NCBI RefSeq assembly: GCF_000512695.2
Contig: NZ_AZRW02000004.1
Coordinates: forward strand, 186,001-250,000
DNA length: 64,000 bases
Direction of reading: 5' to 3'
From: Pseudomonas sp. QTF5
Lineage (GTDB): Bacteria > Pseudomonadota > Gammaproteobacteria > Pseudomonadales > Pseudomonadaceae
The stretch's first letter is position 1. Each line of letters begins with the position of its first letter. The notes beneath the pieces were generated by a model. It did no database searches and was not told the DNA's origin. It worked only from the letters and a program-made list of their open reading frames with translations. Shown here piece by piece: positions 10,859 to 19,382 of this stretch. Both the position numbers and the translations under genes were made by a program.

Positions 10859-11800
10859 GTGTCCAAGATGATGGTCTTTACGGGGAACGCTAACCCCGAT
10901 CTGGCTCGGCGTGTTGTACGTCAGCTGCATATCCCTCTCGGTGACATCTCTGTCGGTAAGTTTTCCGACGGCGAAATTACTGCCGAGATCAATGAAAACG
11001 TTCGCGGTAAAGACGTCTTCATTATTCAGCCGACTTGCGCTCCGACCAACGATAACCTGATGGAACTGGTAGTGATGGCTGATGCCTTCCGCCGCTCCTC
11101 GGCTACTCGTATCACTGCTGTTATTCCTTACTTTGGTTATGCCCGTCAGGATCGCCGTCCGCGTTCCGCACGTGTGGCTATCAGCGCGAAAGTCGTTGCT
11201 GACATGCTTACCGTAGTCGGCATCGACCGTGTTCTCACGGTTGATCTGCATGCTGACCAGATTCAGGGCTTCTTCGATATTCCGGTAGATAACATCTACG
11301 GCTCCCCGGTACTGGTGGATGACATTGAAGATCAGCGCTTCGAAAACCTGATGATCGTGTCCCCGGACATTGGTGGCGTCGTGCGTGCACGGGCTGTTGC
11401 CAAATCCCTGGGCGTGGATCTCGGGATCATCGACAAACGCCGTGAAAAAGCCAATCACTCTGAAGTGATGCATATCATCGGTGATGTCGAAGGGCGTACC
11501 TGTATTCTGGTCGATGACATGGTCGATACCGCCGGCACTCTGTGCCACGCGGCCAAGGCCTTGAAAGAGCATGGCGCTGCCAAGGTTTTCGCCTACTGCA
11601 CGCACCCTGTGCTGTCGGGTCGGGCGATCGAAAACATTGAAAATTCCGTGCTGGACGAGCTGGTGGTGACGAACACCATCCCGCTGTCCGCTGCAGCACA
11701 AGCCTGCGCGCGTATCCGCCAACTGGATATCGCACCGGTAGTTGCCGAGGCGGTCCGCCGCATCAGCAATGAAGAATCGATCAGCGCGATGTTCCGTTAA
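10859..11800 (+). CDS. prs: Ribose-phosphate pyrophosphokinase
   Basis: A 313-residue enzyme that makes PRPP from ribose-5-phosphate and ATP for nucleotide, His, Trp and NAD synthesis. The start is GTG at 10859, which gives the standard (V)[13 protein letters not shown]-terminus and the usual length. The PRPP-binding motif [12 protein letters not shown] is present as [12 protein letters not shown] near residue 220. A strong terminator follows. An in-frame ATG further upstream lies inside the tRNA gene. Confidence 0.96.
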   Translation: MSKMMVFTGNANPDLARRVVRQLHIPLGDISVGKFSDGEITAEINENVRGKDVFIIQPTCAPTNDNLMELVVMADAFRRSSATRITAVIPYFGYARQDRRPRSARVAISAKVVADMLTVVGIDRVLTVDLHADQIQGFFDIPVDNIYGSPVLVDDIEDQRFENLMIVSPDIGGVVRARAVAKSLGVDLGIIDKRREKANHSEVMHIIGDVEGRTCILVDDMVDTAGTLCHAAKALKEHGAAKVFAYCTHPVLSGRAIENIENSVLDELVVTNTIPLSAAAQACARIRQLDIAPVVAEAVRRISNEESISAMFR

Positions 11801-11835
11801 GGGCCCTGCCCTTTTCATTACATCTCGTTGACGAA

Positions 11836-11878
11836 AAGCGCCCCGCCCCGGCATTCCTGTCGGGGCGGGGCTTTTTTG
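11836..11878 (+). terminator. Rho-independent terminator after prs
   Basis: The inverted repeat CCCCGCCCCG (11841-11850) and CGGGGCGGGG (11861-11870) has a ten-base loop and is followed by a run of T. It separates prs from rplY. Confidence 0.92.
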
Positions 11879-11942
11879 CCCATATCGCCTTTAGCGCTGG
11901 TCGCAAACGCTGGGGCGAATGTGGTTATTTTGGAGATACAAC

Positions 11943-12542
11943 ATGAACGATTTTACTCTGAATGCTGAAGTGCGTTCCGACCTGGGGAAAGGTGCGAGCC
12001 GCCGCCTGCGTCGTCTCGCAAGCCTGGTTCCAGCTGTAGTTTACGGTGGCGAAAAAGCCCCTGAATCCATCAGCATGCTGGCTAAAGAAGTTGCCAAACT
12101 GCTCGAAAACGAAGCGGCTTACAGCCACATCATCGAGCTGAACGTTGGCGGCACCAAGCAAAACGTAATCATCAAAGCTCTGCAGCGTCACCCGGCCAAA
12201 GGCCACGTGATGCACGCTGACTTCGTACGTGTAGTTGCCGGCCAAAAGCTGACCGCTATCGTTCCTGTGCACTTCATCAACGAAGCTGCTCCAGTGAAGA
12301 AAGGCGGCGAAATCTCGCACGTTGTTTCTGAAATCGAAGTGACCTGCCTGCCAAAAGACCTGCCTGAATTCATCGAAGTTGACCTGGCTAACGCCGAAGT
12401 CGGCTCGATCATTCACCTGTCCGACCTCAAAGCCCCTAAAGGCGTTGAGTTTGTTGCTCTGGCTCACGGTAACGACCTGGCTGTTGCCAACGTTCACGCT
12501 CCACGTGTTGCTCCAGAAGCTACTGAAGGCGCAGCAGAGTAA
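11943..12542 (+). CDS. rplY: 50S ribosomal protein L25/general stress protein Ctc
   Basis: A 199-residue protein of the long (Ctc-type) L25 family, which binds 5S rRNA. It has the N-terminal L25 domain (about residues 1-95) and the C-terminal TL5-like beta domain. ATG 11943 gives the expected [11 protein letters not shown] start; an upstream in-frame ATG at 11919 is unlikely. The order prs-rplY-pth-ychF is strongly conserved. Confidence 0.95.
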   Translation: MNDFTLNAEVRSDLGKGASRRLRRLASLVPAVVYGGEKAPESISMLAKEVAKLLENEAAYSHIIELNVGGTKQNVIIKALQRHPAKGHVMHADFVRVVAGQKLTAIVPVHFINEAAPVKKGGEISHVVSEIEVTCLPKDLPEFIEVDLANAEVGSIIHLSDLKAPKGVEFVALAHGNDLAVANVHAPRVAPEATEGAAE

Positions 12543-12625
12543 TTTCACTCTGTTCGCCGGAGTGACCGGAAACATCGCGGACTAGAGCGTAGCGAGAAAG
12601 CGGGCGAGAACGCGGAGTTTACATA

Positions 12626-12715
12626 ATGGTAAATGAGCACTTGTCGTCCACTTTCGCCGCACTCCCTGATTGCGGCGATGTTATCCACCACTCCAAGGAA
12701 GGGCCCCTATCGTGA
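12626..12715 (+). CDS. Candidate 29-residue leader ORF coupled to pth
   Basis: A 29-codon ORF runs from ATG 12626 to a TGA that overlaps the pth start in a GTGA (12712-12715). A GGAG lies ten bases before its ATG. I see no relative and no motif. The overlap could couple translation of pth to this leader, or the ORF may be chance. Confidence 0.3.
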   Translation: MVNEHLSSTFAALPDCGDVIHHSKEGPLS

Positions 12716-13296
12716 CTGCCATCAAACTGATCGTTGGCCTGGGAAATCCAGGCGCTGAATACGAACAGACCCGGCATAACGCAGGGGCCCTTTTTGTTGA
12801 GCGCATCGCGCAAGCACAAGGTGTAAACCTTGTGGCCGATCGCAAATATTTCGGCCTGACCGGGCGCTATTCGCATCAGGGTCAGGATGTTCGTCTGCTG
12901 ATTCCCACCACCTACATGAACCGCAGCGGCCAAGCCGTCGCGGCACTTGCCGGTTTCTTCCGCATCAAGCCTGAAGAAATCCTGGTGGCACATGACGAAC
13001 TCGACCTGCCTCCGGGCGTTGCCAAGCTCAAACAGGGCGGCGGCCATGGCGGTCACAACGGGTTGCGCGACATCATTGCGCAACTGGGTAATCAGAATAC
13101 CTTTCACCGCTTGCGGCTTGGCATTGGCCACCCGGGCGTTGCCAGTATGGTTTCAAATTTCGTCCTGGGTCGTGCGCCACGCGCCGAACAGGAAAAACTC
13201 GATGCCAGCATCGACTTTGCCCTCGGCGTGCTGCCGGATATCCTCGCCGGTGAATGGAACCGCGCGATGAAAAACCTGCACAGCCAGAAGGCCTGA
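12712..13296 (+). CDS. pth: Peptidyl-tRNA hydrolase
   Basis: A 194-residue esterase that frees tRNAs from prematurely released peptidyl-tRNA. The catalytic histidine is H22 in the TRHNAG segment, and the HDELDLP motif supplies the partner Asp. The start is GTG 12712, with AAGGAAGG about ten bases upstream, and gives the usual length. ychF follows after 22 bp. Confidence 0.95.
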   Translation: MTAIKLIVGLGNPGAEYEQTRHNAGALFVERIAQAQGVNLVADRKYFGLTGRYSHQGQDVRLLIPTTYMNRSGQAVAALAGFFRIKPEEILVAHDELDLPPGVAKLKQGGGHGGHNGLRDIIAQLGNQNTFHRLRLGIGHPGVASMVSNFVLGRAPRAEQEKLDASIDFALGVLPDILAGEWNRAMKNLHSQKA

Positions 13297-13318
13297 CTCT
13301 TACCCGAGGGGAAACACC

Positions 13319-14419
13319 ATGGGATTCAATTGCGGCATCGTCGGCCTGCCTAACGTCGGCAAGTCCACCCTGTTCAACGCCCTGACCAAATCCGGGATCG
13401 CGGCCGAGAACTTCCCCTTCTGCACCATCGAGCCGAACACCGGTATCGTGCCGATGCCGGATCCGCGCCTGGAAGCCCTGGCGGCCATCGTCAATCCCAA
13501 GCGCATCCTGCCGACTACCATGGAATTCGTCGACATCGCTGGCCTGGTTGCCGGCGCCTCGAAAGGTGAAGGCCTGGGTAACAAATTTCTCGCCAACATC
13601 CGCGAAACCGATGCCATCGCCCACGTGGTCCGCTGCTTCGAAGACGAGAACGTGATTCACGTCTCCAACAGCGTCGACCCGAAACGTGACATCGAAATCA
13701 TCGACCTGGAGCTGATCTTCGCCGACCTCGACAGCTGCGAGAAGCAACTGCAGAAAGTTGCCCGCAACGCCAAGGGTGGTGACAAGGACGCGGTGGTCCA
13801 GAAAGGCCTGCTGGAACAACTGATCGCTCACTTCACCCTCGGCAAGCCAGCGCGCACGCTGATGAAGAACATGGGCGCCGACGACAAAGCGGTGATTCGT
13901 GGTTTCCATTTGCTGACCACCAAGCCGGTCATGTACATCGCCAACGTCGCTGAAGACGGTTTCGAGAACAACCCGCTGCTGGACATCGTCAAAGCCATCG
14001 CCGAAGAAGAAGGCGCCATGGTGGTTCCGGTCTGCAACAAGATCGAAGCCGAAATCGCCGAGCTGGATGATGGCGAAGAAAAAGACATGTTCCTCGAAGC
14101 CCTGGGTCTTGAAGAGCCTGGCCTGAACCGCGTAATCCGCGCTGGCTACGAAATGCTGCACCTGCAGACCTACTTCACCGCCGGCGTCGAAGAAGTCCGC
14201 GCCTGGACCGTCCGCGTGGGTGCTACCGCACCACAAGCCGCCGGCGTGATCCACACCGACTTCGAAAAAGGCTTCATCCGCGCCGAAGTCATCGCCTACG
14301 ACGACTTCATTCAGTACAAGGGCGAAGCCGGCACCAAGGAAGCCGGTAAGTGGCGTCTGGAAGGCAAGGACTACATCGTTAAAGACGGCGACGTGATGCA
14401 CTTCCGTTTCAACGTGTAA
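13319..14419 (+). CDS. ychF: Redox-regulated ATPase/GTPase YchF (OLA1 family)
   Basis: A 366-residue TRAFAC-class P-loop protein that binds ribosomes and prefers ATP in the well-studied homologues. The P-loop GLPNVGKST is at residues 9-17. The TGS domain is at the C-terminus and ends in [14 protein letters not shown] lies at the usual distance from ATG 13319. It is the last core gene before the accessory region. Confidence 0.96.
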   Translation: MGFNCGIVGLPNVGKSTLFNALTKSGIAAENFPFCTIEPNTGIVPMPDPRLEALAAIVNPKRILPTTMEFVDIAGLVAGASKGEGLGNKFLANIRETDAIAHVVRCFEDENVIHVSNSVDPKRDIEIIDLELIFADLDSCEKQLQKVARNAKGGDKDAVVQKGLLEQLIAHFTLGKPARTLMKNMGADDKAVIRGFHLLTTKPVMYIANVAEDGFENNPLLDIVKAIAEEEGAMVVPVCNKIEAEIAELDDGEEKDMFLEALGLEEPGLNRVIRAGYEMLHLQTYFTAGVEEVRAWTVRVGATAPQAAGVIHTDFEKGFIRAEVIAYDDFIQYKGEAGTKEAGKWRLEGKDYIVKDGDVMHFRFNV

Positions 14420-14420
14420 A

Positions 14421-14464
14421 GGCTTCTACTGAACCTGAAACTGGCCTGAAGCCCTTGTTTTTAC
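14421..14464 (+). terminator. Weak terminator after ychF
   Basis: GGCTTC (from 14421) and GAAGCC (about 14449-14454) form a short stem with a long loop, followed by a T-rich stretch. It is a plausible but imperfect terminator. Confidence 0.5.
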
Positions 14465-14591
14465 AGGGGGCTGCCAAATATCTAGAGCTCAGTGCGGTTC
14501 AGCAAGGGTGATAGTGTTCTAGAGAAAAGCGGGGTAGCATCAGGGGTATCACGATTTCTGGATGGGGGTATTTTCTTCATCTCTCACGGAT

Positions 14592-14638
14592 GCCTAAAGG
14601 CCTAAAGGCCTAAAGGCCTAAAGACCTAAAGACCTAAT
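14592..14638. repeat. 8-bp tandem repeat GCCTAAAG
   Basis: Four GCCTAAAG units run head to tail from 14592, followed by one ACCTAAAG and a partial ACCTAA. The array is non-coding and sits between ychF and the integrase relic. Such short arrays change length by slippage. Confidence 0.9.
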
Positions 14639-14661
14639 CACAGACGCTAAAGTACGCACTG

Positions 14662-14716
14662 CAAAGCCCGCTGCCGCCCCTTACAAGCTTGGGGATGGCG
14701 GCGGGCTTTTTCTTTT
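14662..14716 (+). terminator. Terminator-like hairpin before the integrase relic
   Basis: AAAGCCCGC at the left pairs with GCGGGCTTT at the right, and inner C and G runs (CCCC, GGGG) extend the stem. A T-rich tail follows. Similar hairpins mark the left end of the tRNA-Met elements in this window, so this may once have been the left end of an integrated element. Confidence 0.65.
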
Positions 14717-14759
14717 GGTGCAGCCAAGCGGTAGCAAGCTATGGCGATGGAAATTTTGA

Positions 14760-15071
14760 CTCGATGGCAAGGAAAATGTTTTTGCTATCGACTCTTACCC
14801 AGAGATTGGTCTTGCCGAGGCGCGCTCAGAACGTGACGCAGCTCGCAAACTGACGAAGCTTGGAATCAACCCAGCCCAACACAGAAAAGACGGCAAAAAG
14901 CGCAATATTGACGCTGCTGCCGAGCGTAAAAGGGCCATGGAAAGCTCCTTTGCAAAGGTTTCAGCTGCTTACCTTGACCATGTTAAGTCGAGCTACACAC
15001 CGGGCTCCTTCCGCTGCAAAGAGTTCAAGCACCTGAATTCGCGTCGCTTCCGTCACCGGTCGCATGCCTGA
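14760..15071 (+). pseudogene. P4-type integrase N-terminal fragment
   Basis: Frame 14760-15071 encodes a piece of the DUF4102 arm-binding region of P4-type tyrosine recombinases. DSYPEIGLAEARSERDAARK and SFAKVSAAYLDHV are recognisable. There is no start codon (the frame opens after a stop), and the catalytic domain is missing. It runs into a second, different recombinase fragment in another frame. Confidence 0.75.
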
Positions 15072-15246
15072 GCGTGACGTGATGCTTCTGTACTTCACCC
15101 ACACCACCGGCATCCGCGTGACTGAACTGGTCTTGCTGGAGGTGGGCAATGTGCTCTATCCAAGGGGGGCGATCAGGCCAGAGGTTTACTTGCGGGCCGA
15201 GATAACCAAAGGCTGCCGCCCTCGACATATCTGCCTGACGCATCTA
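15040..15246 (+). pseudogene. Second site-specific recombinase fragment
   Basis: In the frame of ATG 15064 the residues RMPERDVMLLYFTHTTGIRV and then EITKGCRPRHICLTHL resemble part of the catalytic domain of a different tyrosine recombinase, with the first catalytic Arg in TGIRVTE. The similarity stops near 15246. It is not the other half of the preceding integrase, so two relics have been joined. Confidence 0.6.
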
Positions 15247-15294
15247 ACGGTCTCCGGTGGCTGCCCACCCCCGGAGCCCCTCGCATTGTCGGTT

Positions 15295-15594
15295 TCAGCT
15301 GTAGGTGTGCACGCTGACTTCGAACGCCTCCTGGGTCGGCGGGGCGACTATCAGGGTGCCGATCCTGGCCAGCTCGCGTTGGATATAGCCGTTGGCCGCA
15401 TCGGCATTCTGGTTGGCCTCCGTCTCCCAGACGGTGGTCGAAACGGCTTTTCCGGTCCTCGCATCGGTCAACAGCAAGGCGCTGACGAAACCCTTCTGCT
15501 GCCTGGCTACCGGGAGCACGTAGTCGCGGTAGACGGCGGTGGCTTCCTCAAGCTTCCCGGATTGGATCTGAATACTCATGACTCTGGCGAACAT
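15295..15594 (-). CDS. Antibiotic biosynthesis monooxygenase (ABM) domain protein
   Basis: A 99-residue single-domain protein. The N-terminus (FARVMSIQIQSGK) and the pattern of strands and helices fit the dimeric alpha-beta barrel ABM family; such proteins include small oxygenases, heme-degrading enzymes and unknowns. The substrate is not known. AGGA lies seven bases before ATG 15594. It is the last gene of the TetR-led cassette, 54 bp after the DUF6463-like gene. Confidence 0.7.
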   Translation of the reverse strand: MFARVMSIQIQSGKLEEATAVYRDYVLPVARQQKGFVSALLLTDARTGKAVSTTVWETEANQNADAANGYIQRELARIGTLIVAPPTQEAFEVSVHTYS

Positions 15595-15648
15595 GTTGGA
15601 TTTCCTGTGAAGTTGAAAAATGAATGACTGAGATACAAAAAAACTTGC

Positions 15649-16053
15649 TCATGCACCCCTCGGCGACACGCCGGCCGCCTCGACGCGACGCCTCGTCAGC
15701 AAGGCGATGCCCGGCGGGATGGCCAGCCAGACGCCGGACATGGGCATCAGCACGATGCCCAGGGCCGCGAGCAGCAGCAGGCCGACACCCACCGCATGCA
15801 GCGTGGCCGTGTCATCGCGCCGTTCGAGCGACGTCACGGTCAGCGCCAGCAGGGCAAGCAGCGCACCGAACATCACGAACCACACTGCCACTCCCTTGCG
15901 CGGATCGCGGTTGATGCTGTCGAAAATCCCAAGGTGGAGGATGTCGAGCAGTGGGTCGGCAAACATGAATCCGGCGGCGAGGGTGTGCAGGACGGCAACC
16001 CCCATCAAACAATGGCCGATCCAGGCCCTGGGGGTGTGAGAGCGTTCAGACAT
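15649..16053 (-). CDS. Small four-helix membrane protein (DUF6463-like)
   Basis: A 134-residue protein with four hydrophobic segments (about residues 12-32, 55-75, 85-103 and 105-122). Sequence style and size fit the DUF6463 family; no function is known. AAGGAG lies eight bases before ATG 16053, and the ORF overlaps the end of the ABC1 kinase gene by eight bases, so translation is probably coupled. Confidence 0.65.
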   Translation of the reverse strand: MSERSHTPRAWIGHCLMGVAVLHTLAAGFMFADPLLDILHLGIFDSINRDPRKGVAVWFVMFGALLALLALTVTSLERRDDTATLHAVGVGLLLLAALGIVLMPMSGVWLAIPPGIALLTRRRVEAAGVSPRGA

Positions 16054-17398
16054 GACGTGACTCCTTGAAGGATGAATGGATCCAGGGGGTTAGGGTGACC
16101 ACCTCGGCGCCCAGGGCTTTCAACAGCTGGCTGATGCCCAGGAATGCCCGGTCGAAATACGGCAGCTCCGGTGGCACGGCGATCAGGGACTGTGTGAGGA
16201 CCTGGCGATGTGCGGCCGTCAAGACCGGAAAGGCAGAGCGGTTCGCGAAGTCGAAGCGGGCCTGCCGGAACGGCTCGATCTGCCAGGTCCGTATCGCGGC
16301 GAGGGCCGGCATCAGCTGCTGTTCGAAATCGGCATCCGACAGGCTGGGCGAGATCAGGCCGAGATCGACATAGGCCTGGCGCAGCGGTGTGCTGTCGCCA
16401 CCCGCCACCTCACTCAGGCCTATACACCAGACCCGGGCGATCCTGTCGGTAAAGGCCGACGACAACGGCTTGGTGCAGCCGAAATCGATCACCCCTAACT
16501 GGCCATCCGGCATAAACAGGAAATTGCCGGGATGAGGATCGGCATTCAACCGGTGCCATCCGAACACGCTGTGCATAAACCAGTCGAATAGGCACTGGCC
16601 CGCACGGTTGCGCGCCGCCTGGCCGGGTTGGGTGGCCAGCCAGGCATCGAGGTGCAGGCCGCCCACCGCCTGCATGGTCAGCACGCGCCGGGTGGTGTGG
16701 CTGAGCACCGGCTGCGGCACCACCACATCCGCCAGCCGCGCATGCTCGCCGAACCATTGCAACTGCCCGGCCTCATGGGTGTAGTCGACTTCCTCGGCCA
16801 GCCTGTGTTCGATGTCGGTCATGATCCGGTCGACGATGTCGTGGCCGGGCAGCAGGTCGGACGTCAGCCGCAGGCCCTGCAGCAGGTGGCGGATCAGGCC
16901 CATGTCGCTGCCGATGGAGGCCGCGATGCCGGGGTATTGCACCTTGACCACCACCCGTTCGCCACCGTGCAGCTCGGCATGGTGGACCTGGCCGAGACTG
17001 GCCGCGGCGAAGGCCTGCGGGTCGAAGCGCTGGAACAGGTCGTCGGCGTCCCGCGAGAACTCCTGGCGGAAGACTTTATGCACCAGGGCTCGGTTGAGTG
17101 GCGTGGCCTGGTGGAAGCCGCGCGCCAACTCGCGGCGCACCCCCTCCGGCAGCAGGCTGGCTTCCATGCTCAGCAGTTGCGAGGCCTTGAGCGCCGTGCC
17201 CTTGAGCTGGTTGAGGGCACCAAAGAGGATGCGGCCCAGTTCGGCTTCATGTTCGGCTTGGCGCGCATCGACTTCACCCGGTGCCGGTTTTCGGCGCACC
17301 AGGTGACCCAGGTGGGCCACGCCGGCCTGGGCGACGGCCAGGCCGGTGATGGCGCCCCGGGCCATACGCCCGGTGCGGAGTTTGGGATCAGTGGCCAT
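16046..17398 (-). CDS. ABC1/UbiB family atypical kinase
   Basis: A 450-residue member of the ABC1 (AarF/UbiB/ADCK) family. The family's KxGQ motif appears as KASQ (LKGTALKASQLLSME), a Gly-to-Ser change. The A-rich loop is seen in FAAASLGQVH, the VVKVQYPG strand supplies the ATP-site lysine, and HPGNFL and IDFG supply the catalytic and metal-binding residues. Relatives act in ubiquinone synthesis or lipid homeostasis; this copy is outside any ubi cluster. GAAGGAAG precedes ATG 17398. Confidence 0.85.
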   Translation of the reverse strand: MATDPKLRTGRMARGAITGLAVAQAGVAHLGHLVRRKPAPGEVDARQAEHEAELGRILFGALNQLKGTALKASQLLSMEASLLPEGVRRELARGFHQATPLNRALVHKVFRQEFSRDADDLFQRFDPQAFAAASLGQVHHAELHGGERVVVKVQYPGIAASIGSDMGLIRHLLQGLRLTSDLLPGHDIVDRIMTDIEHRLAEEVDYTHEAGQLQWFGEHARLADVVVPQPVLSHTTRRVLTMQAVGGLHLDAWLATQPGQAARNRAGQCLFDWFMHSVFGWHRLNADPHPGNFLFMPDGQLGVIDFGCTKPLSSAFTDRIARVWCIGLSEVAGGDSTPLRQAYVDLGLISPSLSDADFEQQLMPALAAIRTWQIEPFRQARFDFANRSAFPVLTAAHRQVLTQSLIAVPPELPYFDRAFLGISQLLKALGAEVVTLTPWIHSSFKESRHV

Positions 17399-17443
17399 GG
17401 GACTTCCTTCGGTGCGGCATGTCAGTGAGGGTGCGACGGCAGC

Positions 17444-17896
17444 TCATACAGAAGCCCCCATCATCCGCGGCCAGGCCTGGTACAACCCGACCAGATGCAC
17501 CAGCCCGACCAGCATGCACACCCCCGAGCTCCACAGCAGGAACGGCGTGACAGCGGCCCGGGTGAACAGTATCAGCGGAACTATGGCCAGGCCGCGCACC
17601 AGGTAGACGGCCGTCAGCGCGCACATCACCTGGGGCACCCAGGGCAGCGCCAGACGGAGTCCACCTGCCGCCAGGGCATAGGCCGCCCACAGCCCCGGCA
17701 CCGCCGCGATGCCGGCCGTCACCAGGGACGGATACACCCGGCCGGCGTCGGCCGCACGGGCAAAACGTTCGCCTGCGCCGAAAAACCGGTACCAGGGCCC
17801 GCCACCGAGGATGATCATCAGGTGCAGCAACGAGGCCACTGCACTGAGGCCGGCGGCCAGCACCAGCATCGGGTTGAGGGGATTTCCCATGTCCAT
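17444..17896 (-). CDS. Four-helix membrane protein of unknown function
   Basis: A 150-residue protein with four predicted membrane segments and the short motif GGGPWYRFFGAGE near residue 30. I do not recognise a characterised relative. ATG 17896 overlaps the stop of the TetR gene by one base (TGATG), so translation is probably coupled. A much longer open frame upstream lies inside the TetR gene and is a shadow. Confidence 0.7.
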   Translation of the reverse strand: MDMGNPLNPMLVLAAGLSAVASLLHLMIILGGGPWYRFFGAGERFARAADAGRVYPSLVTAGIAAVPGLWAAYALAAGGLRLALPWVPQVMCALTAVYLVRGLAIVPLILFTRAAVTPFLLWSSGVCMLVGLVHLVGLYQAWPRMMGASV

Positions 17897-18612
17897 CAGC
17901 GCTTGACCAGCGGACGGGCGAGCTTGACCAACTCGATCAGCGACGAGCCGTTCTGCATCAGGCGCGAGAACTGGCTGCGCAGCAGAAACCCGCCCAGCTC
18001 CGACAGCTTGTTGAGCAGGCCGCTTTCCAGGGTCTGCGCCAGCACCGCCAGGGTGAGGTCGACCAGCCGGGTGGTGTCGGAGAACTCGTCCGAGCTGTCG
18101 TTGAGCCAATAGACCACCACCGTGAACAGGTAGTCGGCGAAAAGGCCGCCAATAAGCGGCTTGAAGTCGCAGGCGGCGATGCTGCCGTCGGCCTCGGCGG
18201 CCTCGAGAAACCCGGCCACGGCCTCCTTGATGGCGCGCTTGCCCGGCAGGGTATCGCCCATCAGCAACATCGGCGACTTGCCCACCAGGGCTCGGGCGAG
18301 GGCCACGAACTCGCGATCGGGCAGCAGCAGTTCCAACAGCGCATCGACGAGACGCTGCAGGCGTTCTTGCAGGCTGAAACTGTCGAACCCAGCCGTGGCC
18401 AGGGTCTCGGCGAGGGCGTCGGCCAGGACCTGCTCGAAATAGCCCAGTACCAGCTTTTCCTTCGTGGAGAAGTACTTGTAGATGGTGGCATCGCCCAGGC
18501 CGGCAGCACGGGCGATCTGCTTCATGCTGGTGCCGTCGAAGCCGTGCACCGACATCAACTCGACGGCGGCCTGCAGGAGAAGCCGCTGGTTTTGCTGCTG
18601 CTTGGGTTTCAT
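17896..18612 (-). CDS. TetR family transcriptional regulator
   Basis: A 238-residue repressor-type protein. The N-terminal helix-turn-helix (about residues 10-57) includes MKQIARAAGLGDATIYKYF; the C-terminal part is the ligand-binding helical domain. It is the first gene of a five-gene cassette on the minus strand and is likely to control it. The AT-rich DNA upstream (18613-18677) would hold its promoter and operator. Confidence 0.85.
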   Translation of the reverse strand: MKPKQQQNQRLLLQAAVELMSVHGFDGTSMKQIARAAGLGDATIYKYFSTKEKLVLGYFEQVLADALAETLATAGFDSFSLQERLQRLVDALLELLLPDREFVALARALVGKSPMLLMGDTLPGKRAIKEAVAGFLEAAEADGSIAACDFKPLIGGLFADYLFTVVVYWLNDSSDEFSDTTRLVDLTLAVLAQTLESGLLNKLSELGGFLLRSQFSRLMQNGSSLIELVKLARPLVKR

Positions 18613-18677
18613 AGATTTATGTACTCACTATCATTTAAACGAGAATATACACGTGATTATCGATAGTTCGTATCGTT

Positions 18678-18843
18678 TTATCTGAAAGGCCAATCGCAGA
18701 CCACACCCTGCAGACGATGTTTCTCAAGACTGCGCAGGCCCCACTGACGCGCGTGAAAGTCGCTTCTTTGCTGTCGGTGGCGTCGCCAGTCCTGCTGATA
18801 ATCGGGATTGCGGCGCAGGTATTTCCAGGCCAGCGGGGGACGG
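18678..18843 (-). pseudogene. ICE-associated DUF6499-like regulator fragment
   Basis: Read on the minus strand, this segment encodes [20 protein letters not shown] and later [12 protein letters not shown], then a stop at 18678. This pattern is typical of the transcriptional-regulator domain proteins carried by proteobacterial integrative conjugative elements. There is no start; the frame fuses abruptly to the radC relic. Confidence 0.55.
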
Positions 18844-18844
18844 C

Positions 18845-18981
18845 ACGTCCACCAAGCTGAGCGTGTCCTTGCGCCGTTGGCTCAAGGCGCGGTCCGCCAC
18901 GCTCGGTTCGGTGCGGCCCGAAGGGTGGTTATGGGCGAAGATCACTGCAGCAGCGTTGTGCGCCGGCGCGGCTTTCACCAC
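18845..18981 (-). pseudogene. RadC/JAB-domain fragment
   Basis: On the minus strand the segment [20 protein letters not shown], then [20 protein letters not shown], matches the metal-binding HNHPSG core of RadC-like proteins, which are common cargo of integrative elements. It opens right after a stop codon and lacks both ends. Confidence 0.7.
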
Positions 18982-19108
18982 CTATCCGCCGATTTGGCAT
19001 CGTTGCCATGCCCTTGGAGTTGCTGGCCAGCTAATGTTCCGCGAAGGAGTAGAGGTTTTGGAGACGAAAGGCGCTTGGGTCCGCGTTACCAAGCCCTACT
19101 CGGTGTGA
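18980..19108 (+). pseudogene. Possible SH3-like domain fragment
   Basis: The plus-strand frame ending at 19108 encodes AGQLMFREGVEVLETKGAWV, which resembles the end of a bacterial SH3 domain. No start or N-terminal region is visible. It abuts the radC relic in the opposite orientation, so I take it as a third fragment in this junction region. Identification is tentative. Confidence 0.4.
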
Positions 19109-19220
19109 TCCGGAATATCGATAGGGTGGGACTCCTCAACAGCCTGTTCGGAATCTGGGGGTATGCTGCCGAGCTATGCAAGAATGATTGTATTGGCAAT
19201 CATTACAGGGATTGAAGAGC

Positions 19221-19382
19221 ATGCCATTTCCTCTCAAACGTCGTCTGGTTTTGCTTGATGTCATTGCCATGAGGTCCAGGATCATCGCAGGGCTTGAACA
19301 CCTGGAAAGACATACGTCAGGCATGGCACGCCAGGTCGCCAGCGTTGTCGTGAAGTGGGCACACAGGATTTTCAGCACGTGA
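19221..19382 (+). CDS. 53-residue basic protein coupled to the MocR gene
   Basis: A short ORF (ATG 19221) ends in a TGA that overlaps the GTG start of the MocR regulator (GTGA, 19379-19382). The product has many Arg and Lys residues and two short hydrophobic helices (LVLLDVIAMRS and ARQVASVVVKW). I recognise no family. The four-base overlap argues that it is translated. Confidence 0.5.
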   Translation: MPFPLKRRLVLLDVIAMRSRIIAGLEHLERHTSGMARQVASVVVKWAHRIFST

